NCBI GenBank assembly: GCA_043806395.1
Contig: JAZDHC010000023.1
Location: forward strand, 1 to 17,253
DNA: 17,253 nt
Source of the DNA: CG2-30-40-21 sp043806395
Lineage (GTDB): Bacteria; UBA9089; CG2-30-40-21
Reading direction: 5' to 3'
Shown in pieces: positions 5,786 through 14,215 of this stretch. A model generated the notes under the pieces. The model made no database searches. It saw nothing but the letters and a program-made list of their open reading frames with translations, and was not told the origin of the DNA. The position numbers and the translations under genes were made by a program. How positions within the stretch are numbered: position 1 is the stretch's first letter; the number at the start of each line of letters is the position of its first letter.

Positions 5786-6246
5786 CAATGCCCTACCACA
5801 TGCATTATTATACACCCAATAATCCCACACCCAACATCATCAATCATTATCCCCCACCCACCAGGAAGTCGTTGAAGAGAATAAAGGGGGCCTGGTTTAA
5901 TAATATCCAACACACGGAACAGGATAAAGCCACCTATAAGTGACCATAATTCTGGTTTAATACCTATCATGGTGATGAGATACCCGGCTATCTCATCCCA
6001 GACTATGGGACCCGCATCCTTGACCTTAAATATAGCCTCTGCCTCAGAGCATAGTTTTACACCAACAATAGATATGATTACTACACCAAGTATATAAAAA
6101 TGCCAGAAATAGGGAAGTGGTGACCATAAATAATATACTGCCAGATATATAAGTACCCCAACCAGAGTCCCGGCTGTCCCCGAAATCACAGGGGAATATC
6201 CACTGAAGAATCCAGTAGCAAAAAACCTAACAATTGTTTTTTTCAT
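5776..6246 (-). CDS. pgpA: Phosphatidylglycerophosphatase A
   Basis: Removes the phosphate from phosphatidylglycerophosphate to give phosphatidylglycerol at the inner membrane. The 156 residues carry the PgpA-family signatures: GYSPVISGTAGTLVG (16-30), VWDEIAGYLIT with Asp84-Glu85, and FRVLDIIKPGPL followed by GGWGIMIDDVGCG (129-141) with the Asp136-Asp137 pair. Hydrophobic segments lie at about 31-40, 49-64, 86-96, 101-115 and 138-150. AAGGAG seven bases before the ATG marks the start, which lies 20 bases inside pgsA, the enzyme of the preceding step. The last one or two residues and the TGA come from the heptad repeat, so the native C-terminus may have been altered by repeat insertion. Confidence 0.93.
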   Translation of the reverse strand: MKKTIVRFFATGFFSGYSPVISGTAGTLVGVLIYLAVYYLWSPLPYFWHFYILGVVIISIVGVKLCSEAEAIFKVKDAGPIVWDEIAGYLITMIGIKPELWSLIGGFILFRVLDIIKPGPLYSLQRLPGGWGIMIDDVGCGIIGCIIMHVVGHCFS

Positions 6247-6811
6247 TAAATACTCCTTTATGTTTTAGCACATATTCAATTCCTGTAATCGTGGTTATGC
6301 CCGCTACAATTAACATCATGGATAATGGCAGCCATTCTATTGTCAGCTTCAGCCAGTCAGGCATACACTCCATGTAACCCCTGAAACACAGGAGAAGAAG
6401 AATAACAATAATAGTACCCATCTGTAGCACAGTTTTTATCTTCCCACCCCCAGAGGCATGAATCACCACACCAGCAGATCCAGCAACCAGACGAAGACCG
6501 TTCACTACAAAATCACGACAAATAATAATCACTACTATCCATGCCGGGATATGCAGGACAGGGATCCCAACAAAAGAAATAAAGGCTGCTGAAACCAACA
6601 TCTTATCTGCCAGAGGGTCAGCAAACTTTCCCAGCGTAGAGACCATGTTTTTTGCCCTGGCAATCTTACCATCATACCAATCTGTAATAGCTGCCAGAAT
6701 GAATATCAAGAGGCTGCAAATATACCCGAAGGTATTATTCAGGATGAGAAAACCAATAAAAACAGGTACCATGAATACACGGGTAAGGGTAAGTTTATTG
6801 GCTAAATTCAT
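6227..6811 (-). CDS. pgsA: CDP-diacylglycerol-glycerol-3-phosphate 3-phosphatidyltransferase
   Basis: Condenses CDP-diacylglycerol with glycerol-3-phosphate to give phosphatidylglycerophosphate in the membrane. The 194-residue protein shows the complete CDP-alcohol phosphotransferase motif D47-G48-x2-A51-R52-x8-G61-x3-D65-x3-D69 (DWYDGKIARAKNM, then GKFADPLADK). Several membrane helices are evident (about 10-40, 70-95, 125-145, 155-175). Its ATG shares one base with the rodZ stop (TAATG). The only Shine-Dalgarno, AAGGGGG, comes from the 32-bp palindromic repeat at the end of rodZ. It overlaps pgpA by 20 bases, so the two steps are made together. Confidence 0.96.
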   Translation of the reverse strand: MNLANKLTLTRVFMVPVFIGFLILNNTFGYICSLLIFILAAITDWYDGKIARAKNMVSTLGKFADPLADKMLVSAAFISFVGIPVLHIPAWIVVIIICRDFVVNGLRLVAGSAGVVIHASGGGKIKTVLQMGTIIVILLLLCFRGYMECMPDWLKLTIEWLPLSMMLIVAGITTITGIEYVLKHKGVFNEKNNC

Positions 6812-7791
6812 TATTCCCCCTTAGAAAAGGGGGTTAGGGGGTTGTTATTTTTTGTCCTCTCCCCAGTTGTTTGTGTTGTATTTTTTTCTTTCATTACCTG
6901 CTCATGAAAAGATACAATTGTGTCTGTTCCTTGCTTCTCCTTATTCTCTATCAAGGGTGCTACCACTTTTTTTTCTTCTTCTTTAGGTGAAATTGGCAAT
7001 AGTTGTTCCTTTTTTATTACTGTCTGCATCTTCCCTGGTGTAAAGAGTATGGTTTTTGCTATTCCTGTCTTGCCGAGTGTGCCAATTGCCTTGTAGTTAA
7101 ACTTCCATGCTATGGCACCAGCATTGCCCATGGTCAGGCATATTTTTTCCTTAGCATTCCATTTAATCTTTTCCCCAGCCTTTATCAGAATCTCTTTATT
7201 TTTCCCTGAGTCAATCTGTATCTGCACCCAAACCTCTTCAAAGGCATTCCCTTCGAGCAAAACACCCTTTATTACTGGCTTTATTTCTAATTTTGTTTTT
7301 TGTTTTTTTTCTGGTTGCATGTTTTTTCTCATTACTTCTTCTTGAGACAACAACTTGCTCTGATCAATATGTATCTTTGGTTCTCTTCCTAAGAAGGGAA
7401 TAATAATTGCACCTAATATTCCTCCAACAATAAGAAATCCGATAATGACGATAGTAGAATAAAGATACAAGTTTTTCTTATTGGCTCTAACATTTCGTAT
7501 GATAGTGTCCTTAATATCTATCTTTTTTTCTATTTGTGGAGATGATTCCACTTCTTGTTCAGATTTATACTGGGACAAAAGTCTCTGTATCTCTATCTCT
7601 TCAAGCTTAAGATACTCGGCATATCTACGCAAAAATCCCTTTGCATACACACTTCCTGGAAAAGGACTAAAGTCAGAGTTTTCTATTGACTCTAAATAAC
7701 GGCTGGCAATCATAGTTTCTTCTGCGGATTGTCCCAGAGAAATGTTCAAGTCAAGCCGTTTTTTTTTCAGAACATCACCGATTTTTTCCAT
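6811..7791 (-). CDS. rodZ: RodZ-like membrane helix-turn-helix protein
   Basis: A 326-residue cell-shape protein of the RodZ type, which in known bacteria links MreB filaments to the wall-elongation machinery. Residues 1-75 form the cytoplasmic HTH domain (ETMIASRYLESIENSDF, then FPGSVYAKGFLRRYAEYL, the family hallmark). One membrane helix follows a basic stretch (RANKK) at about 109-134. The external part has a lysine-rich linker and a DUF4115-like beta domain at about 177-255 (GVLLEGNAFEEVWVQIQIDS onward). I choose the ATG at 7791 because AAGGGG precedes it by six bases; the ATG at 7812 lies inside the upstream gene. The last 11 residues, NNPLTPFSKGE, are encoded by the palindromic repeat, so the native tail has been replaced or extended. 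TAATG links it to pgsA. Confidence 0.88.
   Translation of the reverse strand: MEKIGDVLKKKRLDLNISLGQSAEETMIASRYLESIENSDFSPFPGSVYAKGFLRRYAEYLKLEEIEIQRLLSQYKSEQEVESSPQIEKKIDIKDTIIRNVRANKKNLYLYSTIVIIGFLIVGGILGAIIIPFLGREPKIHIDQSKLLSQEEVMRKNMQPEKKQKTKLEIKPVIKGVLLEGNAFEEVWVQIQIDSGKNKEILIKAGEKIKWNAKEKICLTMGNAGAIAWKFNYKAIGTLGKTGIAKTILFTPGKMQTVIKKEQLLPISPKEEEKKVVAPLIENKEKQGTDTIVSFHEQVMKEKNTTQTTGERTKNNNPLTPFSKGE
6814..6845 (+). repeat. 32-bp palindromic repeat, copy 2, within the rodZ 3' end
   Basis: Identical over 32 bases to the copies at 44-75 and 17186-17217. On the minus strand it is translated in the rodZ frame as NNPLTPFSKGE; the TAA follows one base beyond the repeat. It also provides the ribosome site of pgsA. 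Confidence 0.92.
6816..6822 (-). promoter_or_regulatory. Repeat-derived Shine-Dalgarno of pgsA
   Basis: AAGGGGG on the minus strand, four bases before the pgsA ATG at 6811. It is the right half of the palindromic repeat. If translated from here, the hairpin could also mask the site. No other purine-rich stretch lies at a suitable distance. Confidence 0.65.
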
Positions 7792-7801
7792 TATTTTCCC
7801 C

Positions 7802-9409
7802 TTATTTATCATCCAACATAATCACAGGCTGAACATCTGTAGTCTGAGAAGCACCTCTTCTACTTAAGCCTATAATAAACAAATTTGTCAGGGTTAGCAG
7901 CACCTGATAATTTATAGTATCAATAACTGTATTTTCCTTTATACCCCTAATCTCCAACACCCCAATAACCTTATTTTGTTTTTTAAGTGGGATACAAAGT
8001 GGGGTTTCGTATAGCTCATAATTAGTAATATCCCCTTTTTCTGGTGTTATGGTAGGTATCCCTGTAATGGCTACCCTTCCTGCCAGACCATCTCCCACCT
8101 TTATCTTTATCTCATCAGATAAAAATCCTCTCCATGAAATGGTAAAGAGAAAATCATTTGTTGCATCTAATAAAAGAAGTCGATAGCTTTTGAGATTAAG
8201 GGTATCAGCAGCCTCATCAAATGCCTTTGTTATTTCATCTATGCTACTGCTTGCGACAATCTGCTGAGTGAATTTTTCTATGGTAGTAAATTTACTGGCT
8301 ACATTCTCTATCTTTTGAGTGAGGATGGCTGTTTTTTTCTTTAGTAATCCAAGTGCCCTTCGGCAATAAGCTGCATCCATAGCAATGGTAGCTGCATGGG
8401 TAAGAAATCTTCGGACATCCTCTACTGCCTTATGATTATATTCCCAAATCCTTTCCTGATTATCAATCCACAGGACACCCAGAACCTTTTCTTCTATAAT
8501 TAATGGCATCATAATCAATGATTTAATCTTATGTCTTTCTGTAAACCTTTTGGCTATGTGTTCCTCCCTTTCCGTATCTGCAACAATTAACTCCTCTTTT
8601 TTCTCTACAACAAGAACAAACAATTCATCATCTTTTCTTATCCGTATCTCCTTTACCCTGGCAGGTGCTAACTTATTTGAGTAATAACCATCCAGTTCGC
8701 TTTCATCATCATTTAGAAACATAATCATACATCTTTCCATATCCATAAGTTGAAGAATTTCTTTTGTCATATATTCTAAGAGATTGTCAAGATCTGTTAA
8801 TCCAAACATTTTTATGGCTGTTTCATAAAGGTCAAAAAATTTATCCTTTTTTGCCTTTGTTCGATTCAGCATACTATATGTTATTTCTACCTCTCTCTTG
8901 TATTTTTTTAATTTAGAGGAAAGAAAACCAACAAAGCATGTAACGCCCCAGAATAAGGGCAGGGTAGTTGTCAGCAGATTAGAATAGCCAATCCTTTCTA
9001 CATCTTCGATATGAGCAAGGAGACCAATTAGATAACAGGTTGTGACTAAGATAATCGCATATAACCAACCAGCAAAATCAAAATAAACCGCAGCCAGTAC
9101 AAGGGGAACAAAGTATATCAAATAAAAGTTGCTGACTATCCCACCCATAAAATCTATTATAAGTGTTAAAAACAAGACATCAAAGGTATAGACTAAATAA
9201 GGGAATGCCTGATGGGTTTTTATGCTATCTGGTAATGCACGATAAACAAAACAAGAAGAAGCATTAAAGATGATTATCATGCAAATACCAAAAATATTGA
9301 TCTGTTCTGAGTGAGGCAGGAATATAATTAAAAGTATAAAGGAAACAATTCCCAATCTTACCCAGGAAGAGTTGTAAATAAATCGATTGATTTCCATTTC
9401 TTGATCCAT
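7802..9409 (-). CDS. Membrane sensor with two GAF domains, no output domain
   Basis: A 535-residue protein. Residues ~16-165 contain about six membrane helices (17-35, 38-58, 71-91, 93-110, 113-133, 146-165). A charged helical linker leads to a first GAF domain (about 190-350, ending in the strand EKVLGVLWIDNQ and a helix with THAATIAMDAA). A coiled-coil linker (about 350-385) follows, then a second GAF domain (about 385-515, with GDGLAGRVAITGIP and the CIPLKKQNKVIGVLEI strand). No histidine kinase, GGDEF, EAL, phosphatase or HTH domain follows; the protein ends shortly after GAF2. It probably senses a small ligand or membrane state and acts through a partner. AGGAG five bases before the ATG supports the start. 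rodZ begins ten bases after its stop. It could be a kinase that has lost its catalytic end, but the ending looks clean. Confidence 0.8.
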   Translation of the reverse strand: MDQEMEINRFIYNSSWVRLGIVSFILLIIFLPHSEQINIFGICMIIIFNASSCFVYRALPDSIKTHQAFPYLVYTFDVLFLTLIIDFMGGIVSNFYLIYFVPLVLAAVYFDFAGWLYAIILVTTCYLIGLLAHIEDVERIGYSNLLTTTLPLFWGVTCFVGFLSSKLKKYKREVEITYSMLNRTKAKKDKFFDLYETAIKMFGLTDLDNLLEYMTKEILQLMDMERCMIMFLNDDESELDGYYSNKLAPARVKEIRIRKDDELFVLVVEKKEELIVADTEREEHIAKRFTERHKIKSLIMMPLIIEEKVLGVLWIDNQERIWEYNHKAVEDVRRFLTHAATIAMDAAYCRRALGLLKKKTAILTQKIENVASKFTTIEKFTQQIVASSSIDEITKAFDEAADTLNLKSYRLLLLDATNDFLFTISWRGFLSDEIKIKVGDGLAGRVAITGIPTITPEKGDITNYELYETPLCIPLKKQNKVIGVLEIRGIKENTVIDTINYQVLLTLTNLFIIGLSRRGASQTTDVQPVIMLDDK

Positions 9410-9466
9410 ATTTACTCCTGATTAGTTAATATTGCCAGTGTCTCAACAACCTTAAACTGACGCAAT

Positions 9467-9598
9467 GGTAGTAATTCTCATTTTGATATTTTTCCACAGC
9501 AGAGACGCAGAGTCGCAGAGAAGAAACGCTGAGTGAAACATATAAAATTCTCTGCGACTCTGCGTCTCTGCGGTTCATAATGAGAATTACTGCCTACC
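9467..9598. repeat. Dyad element with perfect 24-bp inner stem
   Basis: Bases 9499-9522 (GCAGAGACGCAGAGTCGCAG followed by AGAA) pair perfectly with 9548-9571 around a 25-base loop. Outer arms GGTAGTAATTCTCATT (9467-9482) and AATGAGAATTACTGCCTACC (9579-9598) also pair, apart from a four-base insertion. The whole ~132-bp unit looks like a non-coding miniature element. It sits between gltX and the GAF-sensor gene, and the gltX stop codon lies in its outer arm. As RNA it would make a very stable hairpin and could act as a transcript end or processing site. Confidence 0.9.
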
Positions 9599-10954
9599 GA
9601 CAATTAAGAGTTGACACGACAATAGTCCATCCCTTATTCTCCAAGCGACCCTTTCCTGTCCCAAAAGGGCAGCTACCTCAAATATCCCTGGCGAAACCCT
9701 TTTCCCGGTCAGGACAGCTCGCAAGGGATGAATAATATCCCCAGCATTTACGCCCAATCTCTCAGCCAGTTCCCTTATTGCCCCTTCAATGGATACTGCA
9801 TCAAATGTCTTCAGATTTTCCAATGCCGTTTTTGTTTCCATGAGAAGTGTTCCTATTCCATCCTTACCTAAAATCTCGCAGGCTACATCCTCTTCTATCT
9901 TTATCTGCTCTGAAAAGAAGAAATCACCCATCTCATATATCTCTGGCAATACCTTTATCCTTCCCTGATAAAGCCTGATTATTTCCTCAAGCTGGGTGTC
10001 TCCCAAAAGATTTGCCAGATCCTTTGGATCTGCCTGCTTAATGTAAACACTATTCATCCACCTGAGTTTTTCCATATCAAAAACAGCAGGACTTTTAACA
10101 ATCCGTTTGAGGGAAAACTTTTTAATCAGCTCCTCCTTAGAGAAAAGCTGCCCGCTATCAGTTGTTGACCAGCCTAATAATGCCAAATAATTAACCATTG
10201 CCTCTGGCAAGAACCCTGCTTCCTTATAAGCCATAACAGATACTGCCCCATGTCGTTTACTGAGTGGTGACTTATCTGTGCCTAATATCAAGGGAATATG
10301 TCCAAACCTTGGTGGGGTAAATCCAAGGGCAGAAAATATCAATAATTGTTTTGGGGTGTTAGAAATATGGTCATCCCCACGAATAACCTGAGTTATCCCC
10401 ATCAAGGCATCATCCACTGCACAGGTAAGGTTGTATGTAGGCATACCGTCAGAGCGAACCAGAACAAAATCACCAATAAGGGAATTATCAAACTCAATTT
10501 TGTCCCGAAACAGGTCATAAAAAACCGTGTTTCCCTCTGTTACCTTAAGCCGCAGAACACCTCTTTTTTCACCCTTATCCCGGCACCTCCCATCATACCC
10601 GGCTGCCCTGCCTATACTTATCGCCTGTTTTTTCTGCTCATCCAATTCATCCACACCACAGGTACAATAATAAGCCTTGTCTTCGTCAATTAATTTCCGG
10701 GCATATTCCTGATATATGGGAAGTCTTGCCTGTTGAAAATACGGCCCCTCATCCCAATCAAGCCCAAGCCACTGCAAGCCATCTAAGATTGCTTGTGTTG
10801 CAGCCTGTGTTGACCTTTTGACATCTGTATCCTCTATTCGCAAGATAAATTTGCCGCCAGTATTTCTGGCATATAACCAATTAAATAAAGCTGTTCTTGC
10901 CCCGCCAACATGAAGATACCCTGTTGGACTGGGAGCAAATCTTGTAATAACCAT
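9587..10954 (-). CDS. gltX: Glutamyl-tRNA synthetase
   Basis: Charges tRNA-Glu with glutamate in the cytosol. The 455 residues include the class I signature RFAPSPTGYLHVGGARTALF (HIGH variant HVGG at 15-18), the EDTD block, a cysteine pair C98-x-C100 with C124 that may bind zinc, RGDDHISNTPKQLL, and the KMSKS equivalent as PLSKRHG (230-236). The C-terminal anticodon-binding helical region is slightly short: it ends LLSCQLLIVGRQ, and the last four residues plus the TAA come from the outer arm of the dyad element at 9467-9598. The ATG at 10954 is preceded by AGGTG at six bases and preferred over the GTG at 10963. Only 26 bases separate it from the restriction-modification gene upstream. Confidence 0.96.
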   Translation of the reverse strand: MVITRFAPSPTGYLHVGGARTALFNWLYARNTGGKFILRIEDTDVKRSTQAATQAILDGLQWLGLDWDEGPYFQQARLPIYQEYARKLIDEDKAYYCTCGVDELDEQKKQAISIGRAAGYDGRCRDKGEKRGVLRLKVTEGNTVFYDLFRDKIEFDNSLIGDFVLVRSDGMPTYNLTCAVDDALMGITQVIRGDDHISNTPKQLLIFSALGFTPPRFGHIPLILGTDKSPLSKRHGAVSVMAYKEAGFLPEAMVNYLALLGWSTTDSGQLFSKEELIKKFSLKRIVKSPAVFDMEKLRWMNSVYIKQADPKDLANLLGDTQLEEIIRLYQGRIKVLPEIYEMGDFFFSEQIKIEEDVACEILGKDGIGTLLMETKTALENLKTFDAVSIEGAIRELAERLGVNAGDIIHPLRAVLTGKRVSPGIFEVAALLGQERVAWRIRDGLLSCQLLIVGRQ

Positions 10955-10980
10955 CACAATCACCTGTAGCTAATTCTCAA

Positions 10981-13900
10981 CTAAAGAGTAACATTGACCT
11001 TGAGTAAATTGTTTAACTTTTCTTCTAATTCCTGTTTGACTTGTTCAATAACCTGATATTTTTGGGATATTTCCTTTTGTGCTTTTAAATCATATTCATC
11101 TTTAGAATTTATAGGAATTGGAATTTTAGTATTTTTGGCTTCTTTCCAATGACGACTATATCCTAAATCATAAATTAACGGTTTCCATTTGTAACAGATA
11201 TACTTAATATCAACTGTGTTCCTAAACGCCTCTTTTAGTTTTAATACCTTCACATTATCTAATACAGAAAAAGGATTTGTCCGAATGTAAATCGTTCTTG
11301 TGTGGTCCCCAAAAGTGACCAATGGGCTATCTTCATTTGCATCAAACATCATCACTTCTGCATTCCCTATAAGTCCGAAATTATCACTTTGCGATGAATA
11401 AACTGGAATGCTCCCGCCTTTTTGAATATCTTTTTTTGATAACTTTTGTGGAATAGGCAACACTTCAAAAATTCCAGAAATAGAAACCTCTTTAAAATTG
11501 TATTCCCTTATATTCAAAATAATATTTGTTGATTCAATTTTTTCCTTATAAAAATTAACTTTCTCTTTTATTTCCTCTATTAGCGTTGAATTGTTAGCAA
11601 TTTCTTGTTGTTCCTCTACATCAAATTCTCCAGTACTATCAATAGGAATATTAATAGCTACTTCTTTCATATTTTTTAATGATGCCCGTAAAGATCTGTC
11701 ATAACCATAGAGCTTTTTGACCTCATTTAACTGATGAAGCAAATAAGCGGGAATAATTTTATCAGTTTTTATTCTAACCGCTCCACAATGGTCGGTTGTA
11801 GCAAACTTTTCTTCTCTTTTAATGTAATTAAATTCAAAATCTCCATCTATCCCCCATAAAACAAAGTCGTTATTAAAATCGGTGATATTGCCTTTGTCCA
11901 GGAATCCAACTGGTTTAAAAACATTTGCACTATAAAGCGGAATATTCCCATGTATTTTTACCAAATCTCTTTTGACTACTCTTTCCCCAATGAATAAATC
12001 AAAATAATTTGTATCACTTAATTTTACTTCTTTAAGTTCTCTATTGTTCTTTTTTTTTTCAACCAACTCTTTCAAGGGGCTTTGGTATTCCAATAATGTA
12101 TTCGCAATCTCTCCAACAAAATCACTCAAGTCATTTACACTCATTATATTTTTCTCTTCAATTATCCCCAAATCAATTTTCTCTTGCTCCGCCCACCATC
12201 TATCAACTGCCCAATGATTTTCTGGTACAAATATTTCCATTGGCTGTATTTTGCATCTTTTATCATCAATTTTAAAATGTTTTTTGGCACCAATAAATTG
12301 CCTGAATAAAATCACAGCATCTTCAAGATGATTAACCCCAGTATCAAACCTATAGACATCCAGCGTTTCGCCAATATCGTTTACTAAATAAGTAAACACT
12401 GGTTCTTTTTGTGTTACACTTTTATCAGTCTTTTTGGTAATTGCTAAAATGTAGGTTTTTTTGATTGTCGTAAAGAATGTTTTTGCGGGGAGCGAAATAA
12501 TTGCGTCAATAAAACATTCATCAAGAATAAATCTCCTTAAATTTTTGTCATTGCTTCTGTTTAAAATCCCGTCGGGTATTACAATGAATGCTTTTCCGCC
12601 CGGCTTCAATGCTCGTATAATCCATTCGGCAAATAAACCTTCAACGCCCATTGCATTGATAGTATAATGTCCTTCCAAACCGCTTTTTCTTATTTCCTCC
12701 TTTATATTACTGCTGCCACTGGTAACATAAGGCGGATTAGTTAATATCAAATCGTATTTATCGGTAATTGGCTCTGATAATGTCCCTAAAATGGAATTTG
12801 TCTTGAGTAAAAATGTATCATTAAACAAATCCGAAAACTGCTTTGTAATATCTGGATTTTCTTTTATCAAATCCGACAAATAGATAAGCATATTCGCTTT
12901 TGCCAGAACAATTGTCTTTTGCTCATCCTTATCAAATCCTTTATCAAACCCGACCAATTCTATATTTCGAACAAGTTTTTTGTCTTTATCAACCTTATAG
13001 AATCTTGGCAAATCTCTTATTATCGGCTCAAGCAAGAATTTCCCAACACCACAAGCCGGGTCACATATTTTCATCCCCTCTTTAATATCTGTCATTTGGA
13101 CAATTGCCTGAACTACTTTTAATGGCGTAAAAAATTGACCCCAATTCTTTTTGCTGATACTTTCTTTAAGGAAACTTTCAAAAATTTTACTCTTAAAATC
13201 GTGATGGATATTTTCTAACTTCCCCTCATTATTAAATTTTTCCAATACTTTTCTGAATACAGTACTATATCCTTTAACTGCTTTCTCATCTTTGCTGACG
13301 AAAATAGTTCCATTTATAATTGTAGTTTTATCAATAAGATTTTGAGGAAATAAATCTTTTATTTTTGGTCTTATTCGTGTTGCGTAATCTTCCAAAACTT
13401 CTTCTTCGGTGTCAATATTATATTTTTTCATTAGTTCATCAAAACTATATGAGCCAGTCAAAATGCCCAAATCACTTAGGTACTTAAAAATAAATAGCTC
13501 AACAAAAGTATAAAGACAGTTTTCGGGAGTAGCACCACTGACAGACCATATATCCTGCCAGATTTGTTTTGCAAGCGAAGACGGGTCTTTTAATTTTGGA
13601 GATATTAGTTGAGAGGTTTTTTCATCAATACTATTAAGTATTTTCTCAATCAGTTTTGCCATTTCAATGTCTTTCGGATTAAAAATTTGCTTTAATTCGT
13701 TTCCATTTTCATCCTTTATCGGTTCACTAATTAAAGCATTAATCCAAATTGTTTTTTTTGTATCAGTTATAATGAGAAGTTTTGATTTTAATATTTTAGT
13801 AACTTCAATCCAATCAGTAATCTCTTTATCAATCTGTTTTTCTGTCTTTAAGTTTTTCGGGAGTTTATTGGATATAACGGCAATAACTTTATTGTCACTT

Positions 13901-14070
13901 GTAATAAGTCCATCGGGCTTTCTTCTTTCAAATTTTTTGTAATCAATAACAGGGATAATCTTATACTCTTTCAGCACTTTTAAGGTAGTCGCTCCGATAT
14001 TGTAGAAATTCCATTTACCGAGTTTTTCGGGGTTGCCTAAAAGTCCCCTCTGTAACAGTTCTTCACTCAT
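10981..14070 (-). CDS. Single-chain restriction-modification protein (Type IIG-like: nuclease region, N6-adenine methylase, two TRDs)
   Basis: A 1029-residue protein combining functions usually split over Type I subunits. Residues ~1-150 resemble a PD-(D/E)XK N-terminus: RRKPDGLITSDNKVIAVISN with P52-D53, but the expected (D/E)-x-K is S67-N-K69. Residues ~160-310 match the HsdM helical domain (KQIWQDIWSVSGATPENCLY). The methylase core has motif I DPACGVGKFLLEP (337-349) and motif IV NPPYVTSG (445-452), diagnostic of N6-adenine methylation. Residues ~685-850 and ~860-1025 are two HsdS-like target-recognition domains, each ending in a coiled-coil helix, which predicts a two-part recognition site. 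AGGAG lies seven bases before the ATG. It has no separate R, M or S partner. It is visibly more AT-rich than its neighbours, suggesting transfer. If the nuclease is dead, it may act as an orphan methyltransferase. Confidence 0.88.
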   Translation of the reverse strand: MSEELLQRGLLGNPEKLGKWNFYNIGATTLKVLKEYKIIPVIDYKKFERRKPDGLITSDNKVIAVISNKLPKNLKTEKQIDKEITDWIEVTKILKSKLLIITDTKKTIWINALISEPIKDENGNELKQIFNPKDIEMAKLIEKILNSIDEKTSQLISPKLKDPSSLAKQIWQDIWSVSGATPENCLYTFVELFIFKYLSDLGILTGSYSFDELMKKYNIDTEEEVLEDYATRIRPKIKDLFPQNLIDKTTIINGTIFVSKDEKAVKGYSTVFRKVLEKFNNEGKLENIHHDFKSKIFESFLKESISKKNWGQFFTPLKVVQAIVQMTDIKEGMKICDPACGVGKFLLEPIIRDLPRFYKVDKDKKLVRNIELVGFDKGFDKDEQKTIVLAKANMLIYLSDLIKENPDITKQFSDLFNDTFLLKTNSILGTLSEPITDKYDLILTNPPYVTSGSSNIKEEIRKSGLEGHYTINAMGVEGLFAEWIIRALKPGGKAFIVIPDGILNRSNDKNLRRFILDECFIDAIISLPAKTFFTTIKKTYILAITKKTDKSVTQKEPVFTYLVNDIGETLDVYRFDTGVNHLEDAVILFRQFIGAKKHFKIDDKRCKIQPMEIFVPENHWAVDRWWAEQEKIDLGIIEEKNIMSVNDLSDFVGEIANTLLEYQSPLKELVEKKKNNRELKEVKLSDTNYFDLFIGERVVKRDLVKIHGNIPLYSANVFKPVGFLDKGNITDFNNDFVLWGIDGDFEFNYIKREEKFATTDHCGAVRIKTDKIIPAYLLHQLNEVKKLYGYDRSLRASLKNMKEVAINIPIDSTGEFDVEEQQEIANNSTLIEEIKEKVNFYKEKIESTNIILNIREYNFKEVSISGIFEVLPIPQKLSKKDIQKGGSIPVYSSQSDNFGLIGNAEVMMFDANEDSPLVTFGDHTRTIYIRTNPFSVLDNVKVLKLKEAFRNTVDIKYICYKWKPLIYDLGYSRHWKEAKNTKIPIPINSKDEYDLKAQKEISQKYQVIEQVKQELEEKLNNLLKVNVTL

Positions 14071-14088
14071 TTTTTTCTCCTAAACAAT

Positions 14089-14215
14089 GTAAGTGTTCAG
14101 ATGATAGCAATCAGCTATCACTTGGAAAATCAAGACAAAAGCAAGCTTTATGTTTCTACTTTTTTCTTGTATCAGACGGCGCAAACTTATCTTAAGACTG
14201 ACACTGAATACTTAC
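14089..14215. repeat. Dyad element upstream of the restriction-modification gene
   Basis: GTAAGTGTTCAG (14089-14100) and CTGAATACTTAC (14204-14215) are inverted repeats with one mismatch, 103 bases apart. Just inside the left arm, TGATAGC-AATCA-GCTATCA (14102-14120) is a perfect 7-bp hairpin with a 5-base loop. It fills most of the gap between rimI and the restriction-modification gene, so that gene's promoter must lie in or next to it. I see no clear -35/-10 pair. Confidence 0.7.

Noticed and set aside
10346..10693. Plus-strand ORF of 115 codons
   Set aside because: It is wholly antisense to gltX and shows no recognised family.
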